Shown one piece after another: positions 9,201 to 14,608 of a DNA stretch of 16,589 bases. Both the position numbers and the translations under genes were made by a program. Numbering within the stretch: position 1 is the first letter of the stretch; each line of letters begins with the position of its first letter. Under the pieces are notes generated by a model. It searched no databases. It was not told the DNA's origin and worked only from the letters and a program-made list of their open reading frames with translations. The stretch comes from UBA5499 sp002426275 (GTDB taxonomy: Bacteria; Bacillota; DTU084), in contig CALASN010000019.1 of assembly GCA_937888735.1 (NCBI GenBank), positions 1 to 16,589 on the forward strand. Reading direction: 5' to 3'.

Positions 9201-9400
9201 CTGACTTAGAGCCAATCCGGATTTTTGAAACATCAAAGTATGTTTTAATCGAAAATACTTCGGACCAGAAATTTGTGGGCGAGGTACCAAATAAATTGCA
9301 GGTGAAGGGGTTAAAGTGGCCGGATTACACTGCGAAGGTCATTAGAGGACTTGAAATCCCTCCATTTAGCTCAATTGTGATTGAGTTGGATGAACGTTAA
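6245..9400 (+). CDS. Exported LamG-linked glycoside hydrolase, GH42-like (beta-galactosidase trimerisation-type domain)
   Basis: A 1051-residue protein starting at ATG 6245, ten bases after GAGGAGG-like bases (6231-6237). A signal peptide covers 1-23 (ends GIVHA). A LamG-like sandwich (about 60-246) and a beta module (255-345, GRYVQYRATLLA) closely echo the 700-residue neighbour. Residues 365-455 look like another beta domain. A clan GH-A-like part follows (about 466-725), with GYTIMPPEFFYD placing a candidate acid/base at Glu505, helical WRNMEAARYIGRVAAAIKEV, and NLVEHDLW placing a candidate nucleophile at Glu657. Residues 738-980 resemble the flavodoxin-like GH42 trimerisation domain, and 988-1051 a small C-terminal beta domain. 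Known for GH42: it releases terminal beta-galactosyl or related sugars. The usual Asn-Glu pair at the acid/base is Pro-Glu here, and strands before it are hard to find, so the substrate and even the activity are uncertain. Last gene of the cassette. Confidence 0.72.
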   Translation: MRCRLQYGLLILCIVVCNGIVHAITWVENKGSFLTGELKNCQLDAQQEIKLQTQPEAQTALLYKDQFQDGKSEDWDVVSGSWEVSMSGIYYGLYCAGSRGDSWAARSLVAGGKDWKEYTVRAKVRATKNSWIGLIISQNDNGYYMVQLSVGSNKYRVYKSNPSRTLGEWQDARTVFKPNTWYTVEATIREDTLGQIDFRILDQYEIVLNPNTSVKDSDSPYPGGRVGLITIETPAYFSNMTVEVKGRKLFAADGSYTSMVLDTGSNNQAWDFVGWVSEEIGESKIQLALRASDQLFSTTAKEPAWQQVTNFQQKGLPQGRYVQYRATLLAGLGRIYSPNLIEVLLSSDKRLLVPDGKPRPKLQDLTMSMMYSTTMRKLHVLYSQTNYNASERGVYILRNQLNQPITAESYVYQPGAEDYLTARYGTWILVRVHPIAAHSPLTLSAQTILMDKQRNTQLGSQGPTNAINFFDEDFMTEYLTGVKKMVEYDRDHNQHVLGYTIMPPEFFYDCVPYPIGMKWLGGFGQQAKESYLRFLRRVGSDGNDWPEFSDGGISLNRDYYLWAYWRNMEAARYIGRVAAAIKEVDPKTMVGTLHYVVDLQLRGLEPGFIEKNPQVDYYYSSNGFPRIPGPDGYTGGHIITNTRQNVLGHSNKVNLVEHDLWSPYIDFKRHDIYEKYAYLQKILPIPIVFGNFPEGDPPSNHLTKYNGMTGEPITLELMKTLECSLEKNRKYLNTENVNHVAFIFPSFSLYSILERGSWKVNRYQYLTFWPLDYLVKQSVGFDLLTEGYADTEVLDKYKLVIVVSPVIYPWLRNALENTTADVLALGWAGSVAAPGPNTLKIDPDPKEMVLTLEHAWPENGEVVGTGKTIFPTEGKVIQEDTAFCFAQEDHPLLKNLAGLELNYKGLGIGGAALPYVGELEGETLAVDEQGRAVYAVQERNGKKVIHFGGLLHFSDRDGNDASLFSKEQEIQFFNNIMDYCGITYYPDLEPIRIFETSKYVLIENTSDQKFVGEVPNKLQVKGLKWPDYTAKVIRGLEIPPFSSIVIELDER

Positions 9401-9415
9401 AACAGCTGCATTTCA

Positions 9416-9446
9416 CCAGGCAGGGATCTTTTCGGTTCCTGCCTGG
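9416..9446 (+). terminator. Hairpin after the glycoside hydrolase gene
   Basis: CCAGGCAGGGA (9416-9426) pairs with TTCCTGCCTGG (9436-9446), eleven pairs with one G-T wobble and a nine-base loop, starting 16 bases after the stop codon. It is a stable stem in the right place, but only a broken T stretch follows, so it is either an imperfect terminator or a 3'-end protecting stem. It closes the exported cassette. Confidence 0.55.
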
Positions 9447-9719
9447 AATATGTTTCCTCTGCAGGTACTGTCTTGAAAGTCAAGGCTTCGGTTATGAAAT
9501 CGAAATCTATTATTTGCGGACATGGAAACATTATCACCTAACAAAGCTGTGGCTGTAATACAAATAAGGTCACGAGAAAGTGCAATCAAAGGGGATTTTT
9601 TGTGATGATAGCTCAAGCGCTTGTCAGATTTATAGCCAAATTCAGCGCATAGAGCTGGCTTGCGGCATGTGTGTAATGTTCCGAAATAATTACAGCCAAA
9701 CAACGACAGATGGGGGAAA
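9447..9719. other. Intergenic stretch with no supported gene
   Basis: Between the hairpin after the hydrolase and the folded block there are about 270 bases. A minus-strand frame of 96 codons crosses 9413-9703, but it starts without a ribosome site, runs through the hairpin and matches no family I know. GTGATG at 9602 could be read as the 5' end of a decayed intron but is too weak to call. I see no promoter or RNA gene here that I would defend. Confidence 0.4.
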
Positions 9720-9761
9720 CACGCTTATCGCCTAGCCGTTGACCAGCGTGAACTTTTTTTT
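9720..9761 (+). terminator. Hairpin followed by eight T residues
   Basis: CACGCT (9720-9725) pairs with AGCGTG (9745-9750) across a 19-base loop; after AAC come eight T residues (9754-9761). The layout is that of an intrinsic terminator with a long loop. No gene directly upstream needs one, so it may belong to the structured block that follows. Confidence 0.35.
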
Positions 9762-9762
9762 A

Positions 9763-9950
9763 GGCACTCTTCGAAGGGACGTAAGAACCTTTCGTCCCGA
9801 TGGTAAGGGGAGAAGCGCAAGCGGGGGAACCCATACGGCGGGAGTGCCGACGCGGAGTATTGGTCGGAACAGCCCTTAGTAAGGATGAAGGCCCGTAACG
9901 GTGCTTGAGTAAAGGGGCGGTATCGTTCAGCTAACCAAATAATTGGGAGG
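9763..9950 (+). ncRNA. GC-rich, fold-prone block; possible group II intron remnant or other structured RNA
   Basis: Complementary segments nest here: GGCACTC (9763-9769) with GAGTGCC (9842-9848) encloses GGGACG (9776-9781) with CGTCCC (9793-9798) and ATGG (9800-9803) with CCAT (9831-9834), which itself holds a GCAA tetraloop-like turn (9817-9820). Downstream, GTAACG (9895-9900) and GAGTAAAGGGG (9907-9917) recall segments of group II intron domain III just ahead of the reverse-transcriptase gene, and GGGAGGGCAAC (9946-9956) looks like an orphan ribosome site with no gene after it. No reverse transcriptase and no domain V are present. The stems are seen directly; the intron reading is from memory and tentative. 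Confidence 0.35.
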
Positions 9951-9964
9951 GCAACAAGAACTTT

Positions 9965-10576
9965 CTATTTTTTCCCCTTTGAACTACACAAAGATTCCAG
10001 GTGATGCATTAAAACTGATTCAATCATAACAGGCGTTATTTGATCCGGTCGCATTATACAATGATAACCCAGTCCATCTATCAATGCACATAACCGTTCA
10101 GCTTCAATTTCTTTATCTAAATCGGGTTTCGCAAGATTTAAGGAAATTAGTGAATCCAATACTAATTTTAAAGCGTCGTATAAGATGTCATAAAACCGCC
10201 CGGCTAATGCTTGCAATTCGGGATCACTCAGTGATTTTGCCGAAAAGGACAGCCACACCTGCGTTTCTAGCTTCCTTTCTGCATCTAATGGTAACAACTG
10301 CAGTAATACACGCCTGATGTCTTCAACATTGGGACCCGCAGAGAATAAATTCATGCTGTTTATCCGCTGCTCTGCCTTGCTGTTAATCAGTTCCATGGAA
10401 AAGGCAAAAAGCTGACTTTGGCTGGAAAAATAATGCCGCATGGAACCCATAGATAAGCCGGATTCCTTGGCTATTTTGCGTACCGTAGCACCTTCCAAGC
10501 CTTCTCTTTGGATAACTCTCCAAGTGGCTTCCGCAATTTTTTCTTTTTGTTTTTCATGATTAATTATTTTTGGCAT
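9965..10576 (-). CDS. TetR/AcrR-family transcriptional repressor (BetI-like C-terminal domain)
   Basis: A 203-residue protein read on the minus strand from ATG at 10576 to TAG at 9965. Residues 10-60 form the TetR DNA-binding domain: a first helix (EKQKEKIAEATWRVIQREG), then ATVRKIAKESGLSMGSMRHYFSSQSQLF, with the recognition helix around SMGSMRHYF. The helical rest, with the late RPDQITPVMIESVLMHHLESL, resembles the BetI-type ligand domain. Known family role: a dimer represses a neighbouring gene until a small ligand binds. It diverges from the ABC-F gene and their shared spacer holds a 14-base inverted repeat, so autoregulation and control of the ABC-F gene are likely. No ribosome site precedes the ATG, and the best promoter places the RNA start at or beside the A of the start codon, suggesting a leaderless message. 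Ligand unknown; a ribosome-targeting drug is a reasonable guess from the neighbour. Confidence 0.9.
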   Translation of the reverse strand: MPKIINHEKQKEKIAEATWRVIQREGLEGATVRKIAKESGLSMGSMRHYFSSQSQLFAFSMELINSKAEQRINSMNLFSAGPNVEDIRRVLLQLLPLDAERKLETQVWLSFSAKSLSDPELQALAGRFYDILYDALKLVLDSLISLNLAKPDLDKEIEAERLCALIDGLGYHCIMRPDQITPVMIESVLMHHLESLCSSKGKK

Positions 10577-10582
10577 GTTCTA

Positions 10583-10612
10583 ATTTTAGCACACTTGATT
10601 TATTTGAGGCAA
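10583..10612 (-). promoter_or_regulatory. Promoter of the TetR gene, inside the operator
   Basis: On the minus strand, TTGCCT (10612-10607) and TAAAAT (10588-10583) are separated by 18 bases. The first transcribed base would fall about seven bases past the -10 box, at the ATG (10576). The -10 box lies in the operator's left arm, so a bound repressor would block it. Confidence 0.55.
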
Positions 10613-10623
10613 GTGTGCTAAAA
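10584..10623. promoter_or_regulatory. TetR operator: perfect 14-base inverted repeat
   Basis: TTTTAGCACACTTG (10584-10597) is the exact reverse complement of CAAGTGTGCTAAAA (10610-10623), with a 12-base spacer. It lies midway between the divergent TetR and ABC-F genes and overlaps both predicted promoters. This is directly visible; that the adjacent TetR protein binds it is inferred from position. Confidence 0.8.
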
Positions 10624-10624
10624 T
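10595..10624 (+). promoter_or_regulatory. Promoter of the ABC-F gene
   Basis: TTGATT (10595-10600) and TAAAAT (10619-10624) are separated by 18 bases, the mirror image of the TetR promoter. The expected start near 10631 would give a leader of roughly 155 bases before the ABC-F start codon, long enough for attenuation. Confidence 0.55.
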
Positions 10625-10630
10625 CTTTTT

Positions 10631-10648
10631 AGAACACTTGTGCTAAAA
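10631..10648. promoter_or_regulatory. Third operator-like half or secondary TetR site
   Basis: AGAACACTTGTGCTAAAA repeats the right arm of the operator (CACTTGTGCTAAAA versus CAAGTGTGCTAAAA, two differences) in the same orientation, and its core CACTTGTG is close to self-complementary. It sits at the predicted start of the ABC-F transcript, so it could act as an extra repressor site for that direction only. Confidence 0.45.
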
Positions 10649-10693
10649 AAATCATCCTCAAGACATAGAATTTCCCAGGCAAGGAAAATTTGA

Positions 10694-10711
10694 ATGCGCA
10701 AGCTAATTTAA
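10694..10711 (+). CDS. Possible leader peptide upstream of ABC-F (MRKLI)
   Basis: ATG 10694 opens a five-codon frame, Met-Arg-Lys-Leu-Ile, ending at TAA 10709-10711. AAGGA (10681-10685) lies eight bases ahead, a good ribosome site. It is inside the ABC-F leader, 75 bases before that gene. Several antibiotic-resistance ABC-F genes are controlled by drug-stalled ribosomes on short upstream frames (established for msrD and vmlR-type genes). Flanking AAATT (10686-10690) and AATTT (10705-10709) could pair around it. Short frames occur by chance, so this is a candidate only. Confidence 0.35.
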   Translation: MRKLI

Positions 10712-10786
10712 ATAGGTGGCCAATAACACAGTACTGACGTATGGGAAGTGCGAAGTCCATGCTACTAAAGGAGATAAAGGGGATAT

Positions 10787-12532
10787 ATGATCCATTTTGA
10801 AGGGCTGGGAAAAAGTTATCATGGCAAAACAGTACTTAAAAATATCAGCGGCAGAATCAATAGGGGTGAAAAGATCGGTTTAATAGGAGTGAATGGGATT
10901 GGCAAGACAACACTTGCCAGGCTTTTAACGGGCGAGGAGGCTCCTGATTGCGGTACCATAAAATACGCTTCGCCCCTGCCCAATATTATTTACCTTCCAC
11001 AGTACCCCGTGTTTGCGCCGGGGATTTCATTGTATGAAGAACTGTATCAAACGGTCGTAAAATCCTCAAACGGCGAAGAAGATTTGGACGCCTTAGTAAA
11101 AAAAACTTTAAATCAAGCCGGTCTCCAACAGGCATTATGGGAAAACGAAGCGGATAAATTAAGCGGAGGCGAAAAAACCAAGCTTATGCTTTGTAAAATC
11201 CTCATCAGGGATTTTGATCTTCTACTCCTTGATGAACCGACAAATCATCTGGATATGGAAAGTTCCGCTTGGCTTGAAAAAACAATTGGCAAGTTAAATA
11301 AAACTGTTTTGATTATTTCTCATAATAGGTATTTGCTGGACAGCGTGGTAGACAAGATATGGGAACTTACTTCAAGAGGCTTAAAAATTTATAAAGGAAA
11401 CTACTCTGCTTATAAAGCACAGAAGAAAATCGAGCTTAAGAATGCTGTCAAAGAGTATGAGAAACAGCAGCTGAGGATTAAACATTTAAGACAGATCATT
11501 AATAAAAAGAAAAATCGGCTGGTAAGCACTACGCATAAGGAAGCGGGGCAAAGTGATTTTTGTCGGGGGAAGGCCAAAAAACAAGCTGTTACGATTAAGA
11601 CGAAGGAAAAAGAATTGGAGAGATTGGAGAAAAATCGGGTTGAAAAGCCGTTAAGAGCTGTATCGCCCGCTTTTGATATCATTAATAAAAGCATTATTAA
11701 TGAGAAACTGCCGCCCATTATTATCAAAGCCAACAACTTAAGCAAAAAATATAAAGACAAGCTAGTTTTTCAGAATGTGTCATTTAATTTCCACCGAAGA
11801 GATAAGGTCGCCTTAATAGGCGAAAACGGCGCGGGTAAAACCACGCTTCTGAAAATAATTTGTGGGATTGATAAGGATTATCAAGGGTCTCTTGTCTTGA
11901 ACCCCTCTTTAAAAATTGGATATTTTTCCCAGGAATTTGAGGGTTTGAATCCTCAAAATACAGTTCTTGATAATGTCATGACCGAGAATATCGCCTCAAA
12001 TGAGGCTAGACTCCTCCTTGCCGCTCTGCTTTTCAGGAAAAACGATGTATTTAAGCCCATTGGCGGGTTAAGCATGGGGGAAAAGTGTAGAGTAGTTTTT
12101 GCGAAACTCGTCCTGTCCGGAGCTAATCTGCTTGTTTTGGATGAGCCTACCAACTATCTGGATATTTTGTCGAAAGAAAAAATAGAAGAAGTGTTGGAAG
12201 ATTTTGAGGGCAGTCTGCTTTTCGTTTCCCACGATAAATACCTGGTTAAAAGGATTGCCACTAAAGTGATGAAATTAGAAAGCGGCTATTTGAAATATTT
12301 CAACGGTGGCTACGATTATTACCTGGAAAAGACCCAAAAAGGGCAAAAAGCAAATGAATTAGGCCTTGATCACACTAAGCTCAGGGATCGCATTCTGCGC
12401 TTAGAATGTGAGTTGGCCTATTTGGGCAGTAGACTCAATGAAAGATTAAACGAGCATGAAAAAGAGTACCTCAGCGAGGAATTTTTAGCTAAAGCCAAAG
12501 AACTCAACGATTATCGCAAATTATGGAGGTAA
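10787..12532 (+). CDS. ABC-F ATPase, antibiotic-resistance (ribosome protection) type
   Basis: A 581-residue soluble protein starting at ATG 10787; AAAGGAG (10767-10773) and AAAGGGG (10776-10782) precede it. It has two ATPase domains and no membrane helices. Domain 1: Walker A GVNGIGKT (34-41), signature LSGGE (125-129), Walker B LLLLDEPTNHLD (145-156). A Lys/Glu-rich helical linker spans about 205-300. Domain 2: Walker A GENGAGKT (345-352), signature LSMGE (428-432), Walker B LLVLDEPTNYLD (448-459). A charged helical C-terminal extension covers about 515-581. Known role of this class: it binds the ribosomal E site and its linker dislodges peptidyl-transferase or exit-tunnel drugs. There is no long arm insertion as in EttA, and a dedicated TetR repressor plus long leader favour a resistance rather than housekeeping role. 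The drug range (lincosamide, streptogramin A, pleuromutilin, macrolide and so on) cannot be decided from motifs. Confidence 0.88.
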   Translation: MIHFEGLGKSYHGKTVLKNISGRINRGEKIGLIGVNGIGKTTLARLLTGEEAPDCGTIKYASPLPNIIYLPQYPVFAPGISLYEELYQTVVKSSNGEEDLDALVKKTLNQAGLQQALWENEADKLSGGEKTKLMLCKILIRDFDLLLLDEPTNHLDMESSAWLEKTIGKLNKTVLIISHNRYLLDSVVDKIWELTSRGLKIYKGNYSAYKAQKKIELKNAVKEYEKQQLRIKHLRQIINKKKNRLVSTTHKEAGQSDFCRGKAKKQAVTIKTKEKELERLEKNRVEKPLRAVSPAFDIINKSIINEKLPPIIIKANNLSKKYKDKLVFQNVSFNFHRRDKVALIGENGAGKTTLLKIICGIDKDYQGSLVLNPSLKIGYFSQEFEGLNPQNTVLDNVMTENIASNEARLLLAALLFRKNDVFKPIGGLSMGEKCRVVFAKLVLSGANLLVLDEPTNYLDILSKEKIEEVLEDFEGSLLFVSHDKYLVKRIATKVMKLESGYLKYFNGGYDYYLEKTQKGQKANELGLDHTKLRDRILRLECELAYLGSRLNERLNEHEKEYLSEEFLAKAKELNDYRKLWR

Positions 12533-12575
12533 ATTTTGTGTCTTTGAGAATTAAAAGCCTTTGCTGGTAAACTCC

Positions 12576-12697
12576 GCAGGGAAACCTTGCCCGGTAAAGT
12601 CCAGCCGGTGCCGGCAGCTGTAACGGTCGTAAGGGGGAGAGTCCGCTGGGGAGTGCCGATGCAGTCACATGCGCGGCAGGCAGAGCGGATGCGACCG
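12576..12697 (+). ncRNA. Strongly folded GC-rich block after ABC-F; unassigned structured RNA candidate
   Basis: Ordered complementary arms are visible. GCAGGG (12576-12581) and CCTTGC (12585-12590) form a small stem. GCCGG (12604-12608) and CCGGC (12611-12615) form another, though its two-base loop would have to open. Then come nested arms: CGGTCG (12624-12629) with CGACCG (12692-12697), TCCGCT (12642-12647) with AGCGGA (12684-12689), TGCCG (12654-12658) with CGGCA (12674-12678), and GCA (12661-12663) with TGC (12670-12672). Such nesting points to a folded RNA. CCGGTAAAGTCC and GCAGCTGTAAC recall cobalamin-riboswitch segments, but the remaining conserved boxes are absent; a group II intron domain I fragment is an alternative. 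No downstream gene is close enough for simple riboswitch control. Confidence 0.4.
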
Positions 12698-12734
12698 GTA
12701 AAGAGTCACCCCCACGTATAATAAAGTCGTGTTG

Positions 12735-12759
12735 AACATTGCTCCGTATGGAGCATGTT
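12735..12759 (+). other. Ten-pair stem-loop with one bulged base
   Basis: AACAT (12735-12739) and GCTCC (12741-12745) pair with GGAGC (12750-12754) and ATGTT (12755-12759) around the loop GTAT, leaving one bulged T. It follows the folded block and may belong to the same RNA. It could also end the ABC-F transcript, but no T run follows. Confidence 0.4.
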
Positions 12760-13572
12760 TGGTGCTGCAAGCCAGTGAATAGGGGTCGAAGTCACCTCCT
12801 TGGGCGTGCCGTCTTTGCGGTTGTACGAATGAGCTGGATGCTCAAGGTGCGCCAGTGATTGAATATACAGTCAAGCCTTAGGACGTCCCTTTCAACTTGG
12901 GCTTGCGCTGATATGTTCCATTGCCTCAAATTCGGTTGGAGGTTTTTTCTTCGATCATCCTTTGTCTGTTGATAGCCGATCTGCACTGAAGCATAGTCTG
13001 TATACGACTGACAGCTAATGATGCCCGGGAGCCGGACTGCTGGAGACCGCAGTTTTACTAGACAAGAGATGGACGGCAAAAAAGCATTCGGTGAATGCAA
13101 AAAGGCTGCGGTGATTAAAAAATCATTGCGTAAAAGTTAACGGCAGATGGGAAAAGAAAAAAAACAATGCTCTCGATTGGCACTTTTACCAGGCATTTTT
13201 ATCATTTGAATTCAGAAAAAAAAAAATTGTTTAAATTCATGTAAAATATGGCAGGAATTTTTTAAAAAAGGGAGTATACAATATATAGAAGAGTAAATTG
13301 GGAATTCGTTTTAGCGTCGCCTTTGGATAGATTCAGAGTTTTTATTTTGGCAGCGTTTATTTTTTTAGAAGTTTATGAAACCGATAGCAAGCAGCGCCCT
13401 TGAAATTACAGATTATCTGTTTGTGTAGATTGAATTCGTAATCATTGAAAGCTATTATTTTAAGAAAAAATCGATTCAATATAAAAGGATATTCGGTTTT
13501 TTATTTAATAATAGAGATGAAAGTGATTTCCAGGGAGAGTATCTTAATCTACTAATGTGAGGAGTCAAGCTC
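12760..13572. other. Long gene-free stretch before the LacI gene
   Basis: About 800 bases with no convincing gene. The first half (to about 13080) has mixed composition. It carries a 102-codon minus-strand frame (12792-13100) without family resemblance, and short plus-strand frames broken by stops, which could be debris of an old mobile element. From about 13080 it turns strongly AT-rich, with long A runs (for example around 13217-13227) and the TTTTTTAAAAAA palindrome near 13259-13270, then the LacI leader. I found no tRNA, CRISPR repeat or insertion-sequence ends. Confidence 0.4.
13078..13103 (-). terminator. Small hairpin with A/T runs on both sides
   Basis: GCATTC (13084-13089) and GAATGC (13093-13098) surround a three-base loop, with six A before and five A after. 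Read on the minus strand this is a short intrinsic-terminator shape ending in six T. No minus-strand gene is seen upstream of it, so its use is unclear. A second stem, GCGGTGATT (13108-13116) with AATCATTGC (13121-13129) and two wobble pairs, follows at once. Confidence 0.3.
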
Positions 13573-14595
13573 ATGGTAACTATCTACGATATAGCCAAAG
13601 AGGCCAACGTTTCTCCCGCGACAGTCTCTAGAGTACTTAATCGTCAGGGCAACGTCAGGGACGATACGGCAAAGAGAGTCCTGCGGGTTGCCAAAGCCAG
13701 AAAATATTCGCCCAATGCCATGGCAAGGAGCCTGCGCACCAAAAAGTCTTTTTTGATTGGACTTATCATCCCGGATATTGAAAATCCGGTGTATCCGGCG
13801 CCGGTGCGAGGCATTCAGGATGTGGCGAATCAGAAAGATTACAGCGTGATCATCCATAGCACGGACGGCAATGAGCGCAAAGAAATCGAAACTATTCGCC
13901 GCTTAACCGCCGCAGGCGTTGATGGCTTGATCATCAATATCAGCGAATCATGCGCGCTTTTGGGAGAAGAGATCAGGAGGCTGCGGCAGGGTTCGCTGCC
14001 CATTGTGGCTCTGGGGCCTTGGCATGCCGATCTTGAAATCGATTGTGTAAGCGTGGACAATCAGCAGGGCGCTTATTTGGCCACAGAGCATCTGTTGAAG
14101 TTAGGTCATCGCAAAATAGCCATCGTTTTAGGCCCCAAAGAGAATCTCAGTTCCAGAGAACGTTTTCGCGGATACAAGAAAGCCATGGACGATTCCTGCG
14201 TTCAGGTTTTGCCGGATCTCATTCAGGAAGGCAATTTTAAGATGGGAAGTGGATATAAAGCGGCACAAAAGTTATTGGCGGGAGAAGAGAAGCCGGACGC
14301 CATCTTCTGCGTCAACGATGTGATGGCGCTGGGCGCGGTGAAAGCTATTCAAGAAGGAGGACTCAGGATTCCGGAAGATCTGGCTGTGATCGGCTTCGAC
14401 GACATAGAACTTGCGGCTCTTTCCAAACCGTCCCTCTCCAGCGTGGCGCAGCCAAAATACGAAACTGGCAAGATCGCGGCGGAACTTCTCTTTCAACAGA
14501 TCAAAGGTTCCCTGTCCCCTGGCAGATACTATTCCATCGAACCAAATTTAGTAATCAGAGAAACAACATTGAAAGTGAAAGAGACTATTCCATAG
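13573..14595 (+). CDS. LacI-family transcriptional regulator
   Basis: A 340-residue protein starting at ATG 13573, eight bases after GAGGAG (13559-13564). Residues 3-24 are the classic LacI helix-turn-helix (TIYDIAKEANVSPATVSRVLN), and the hinge helix SPNAMARSLRTKKS follows at about 46-59. The rest is a two-lobed periplasmic-binding-like sugar sensor: IGLIIPDIENPVYPAPVRGI, GVDGLIINIS, SVDNQQGAYLATEHLLKLGHRKIA, DAIFCVNDVMALGAVKAI and AVIGFDDIELAALSKPSLSSV. Known role: represses, or sometimes activates, sugar-use genes until a sugar or sugar phosphate binds. The ADP-ribosylglycohydrolase-family gene starts 13 bases later and a sugar permease follows, so it most likely controls this uptake operon. 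The effector is unknown. Confidence 0.95.
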   Translation: MVTIYDIAKEANVSPATVSRVLNRQGNVRDDTAKRVLRVAKARKYSPNAMARSLRTKKSFLIGLIIPDIENPVYPAPVRGIQDVANQKDYSVIIHSTDGNERKEIETIRRLTAAGVDGLIINISESCALLGEEIRRLRQGSLPIVALGPWHADLEIDCVSVDNQQGAYLATEHLLKLGHRKIAIVLGPKENLSSRERFRGYKKAMDDSCVQVLPDLIQEGNFKMGSGYKAAQKLLAGEEKPDAIFCVNDVMALGAVKAIQEGGLRIPEDLAVIGFDDIELAALSKPSLSSVAQPKYETGKIAAELLFQQIKGSLSPGRYYSIEPNLVIRETTLKVKETIP

Positions 14596-14608
14596 GGAGT
14601 TGAGAAAA

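Noticed and set aside
9413..9703. 96-codon minus-strand frame in the gap after the hydrolase
   Set aside because: No ribosome site, runs through the terminator-like hairpin, and its composition does not suggest a protein; antisense debris is more likely.
10741..10800. 19-codon frame overlapping the ABC-F start
   Set aside because: No ribosome site before its ATG and no conserved character; the five-codon frame further upstream is a better leader-peptide candidate.
12570..12700. Complete cobalamin riboswitch
   Set aside because: Only the early segments (AGGGAA, CCGGTAAAGTCC, CTGTAAC) resemble the consensus. The GCCACTG, GGGAAGG and final AGTCAGGA...ACCTGCC boxes are missing, and no cobalamin gene follows.
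12792..13100. 102-codon minus-strand frame in the long gap
   Set aside because: No start context and no recognised family. It may be the reverse of a decayed element, but I could not identify one.
13376..13389. LacI-type operator TGAAACCGATAGCA
   Set aside because: The left half and central CG fit the family consensus, but the right half is not complementary and no second copy was found near the operon.
9401..13572. Insertion sequence or transposase bracketing the TetR/ABC-F pair
   Set aside because: No transposase frame, terminal inverted repeats or target-site duplications could be found by eye.
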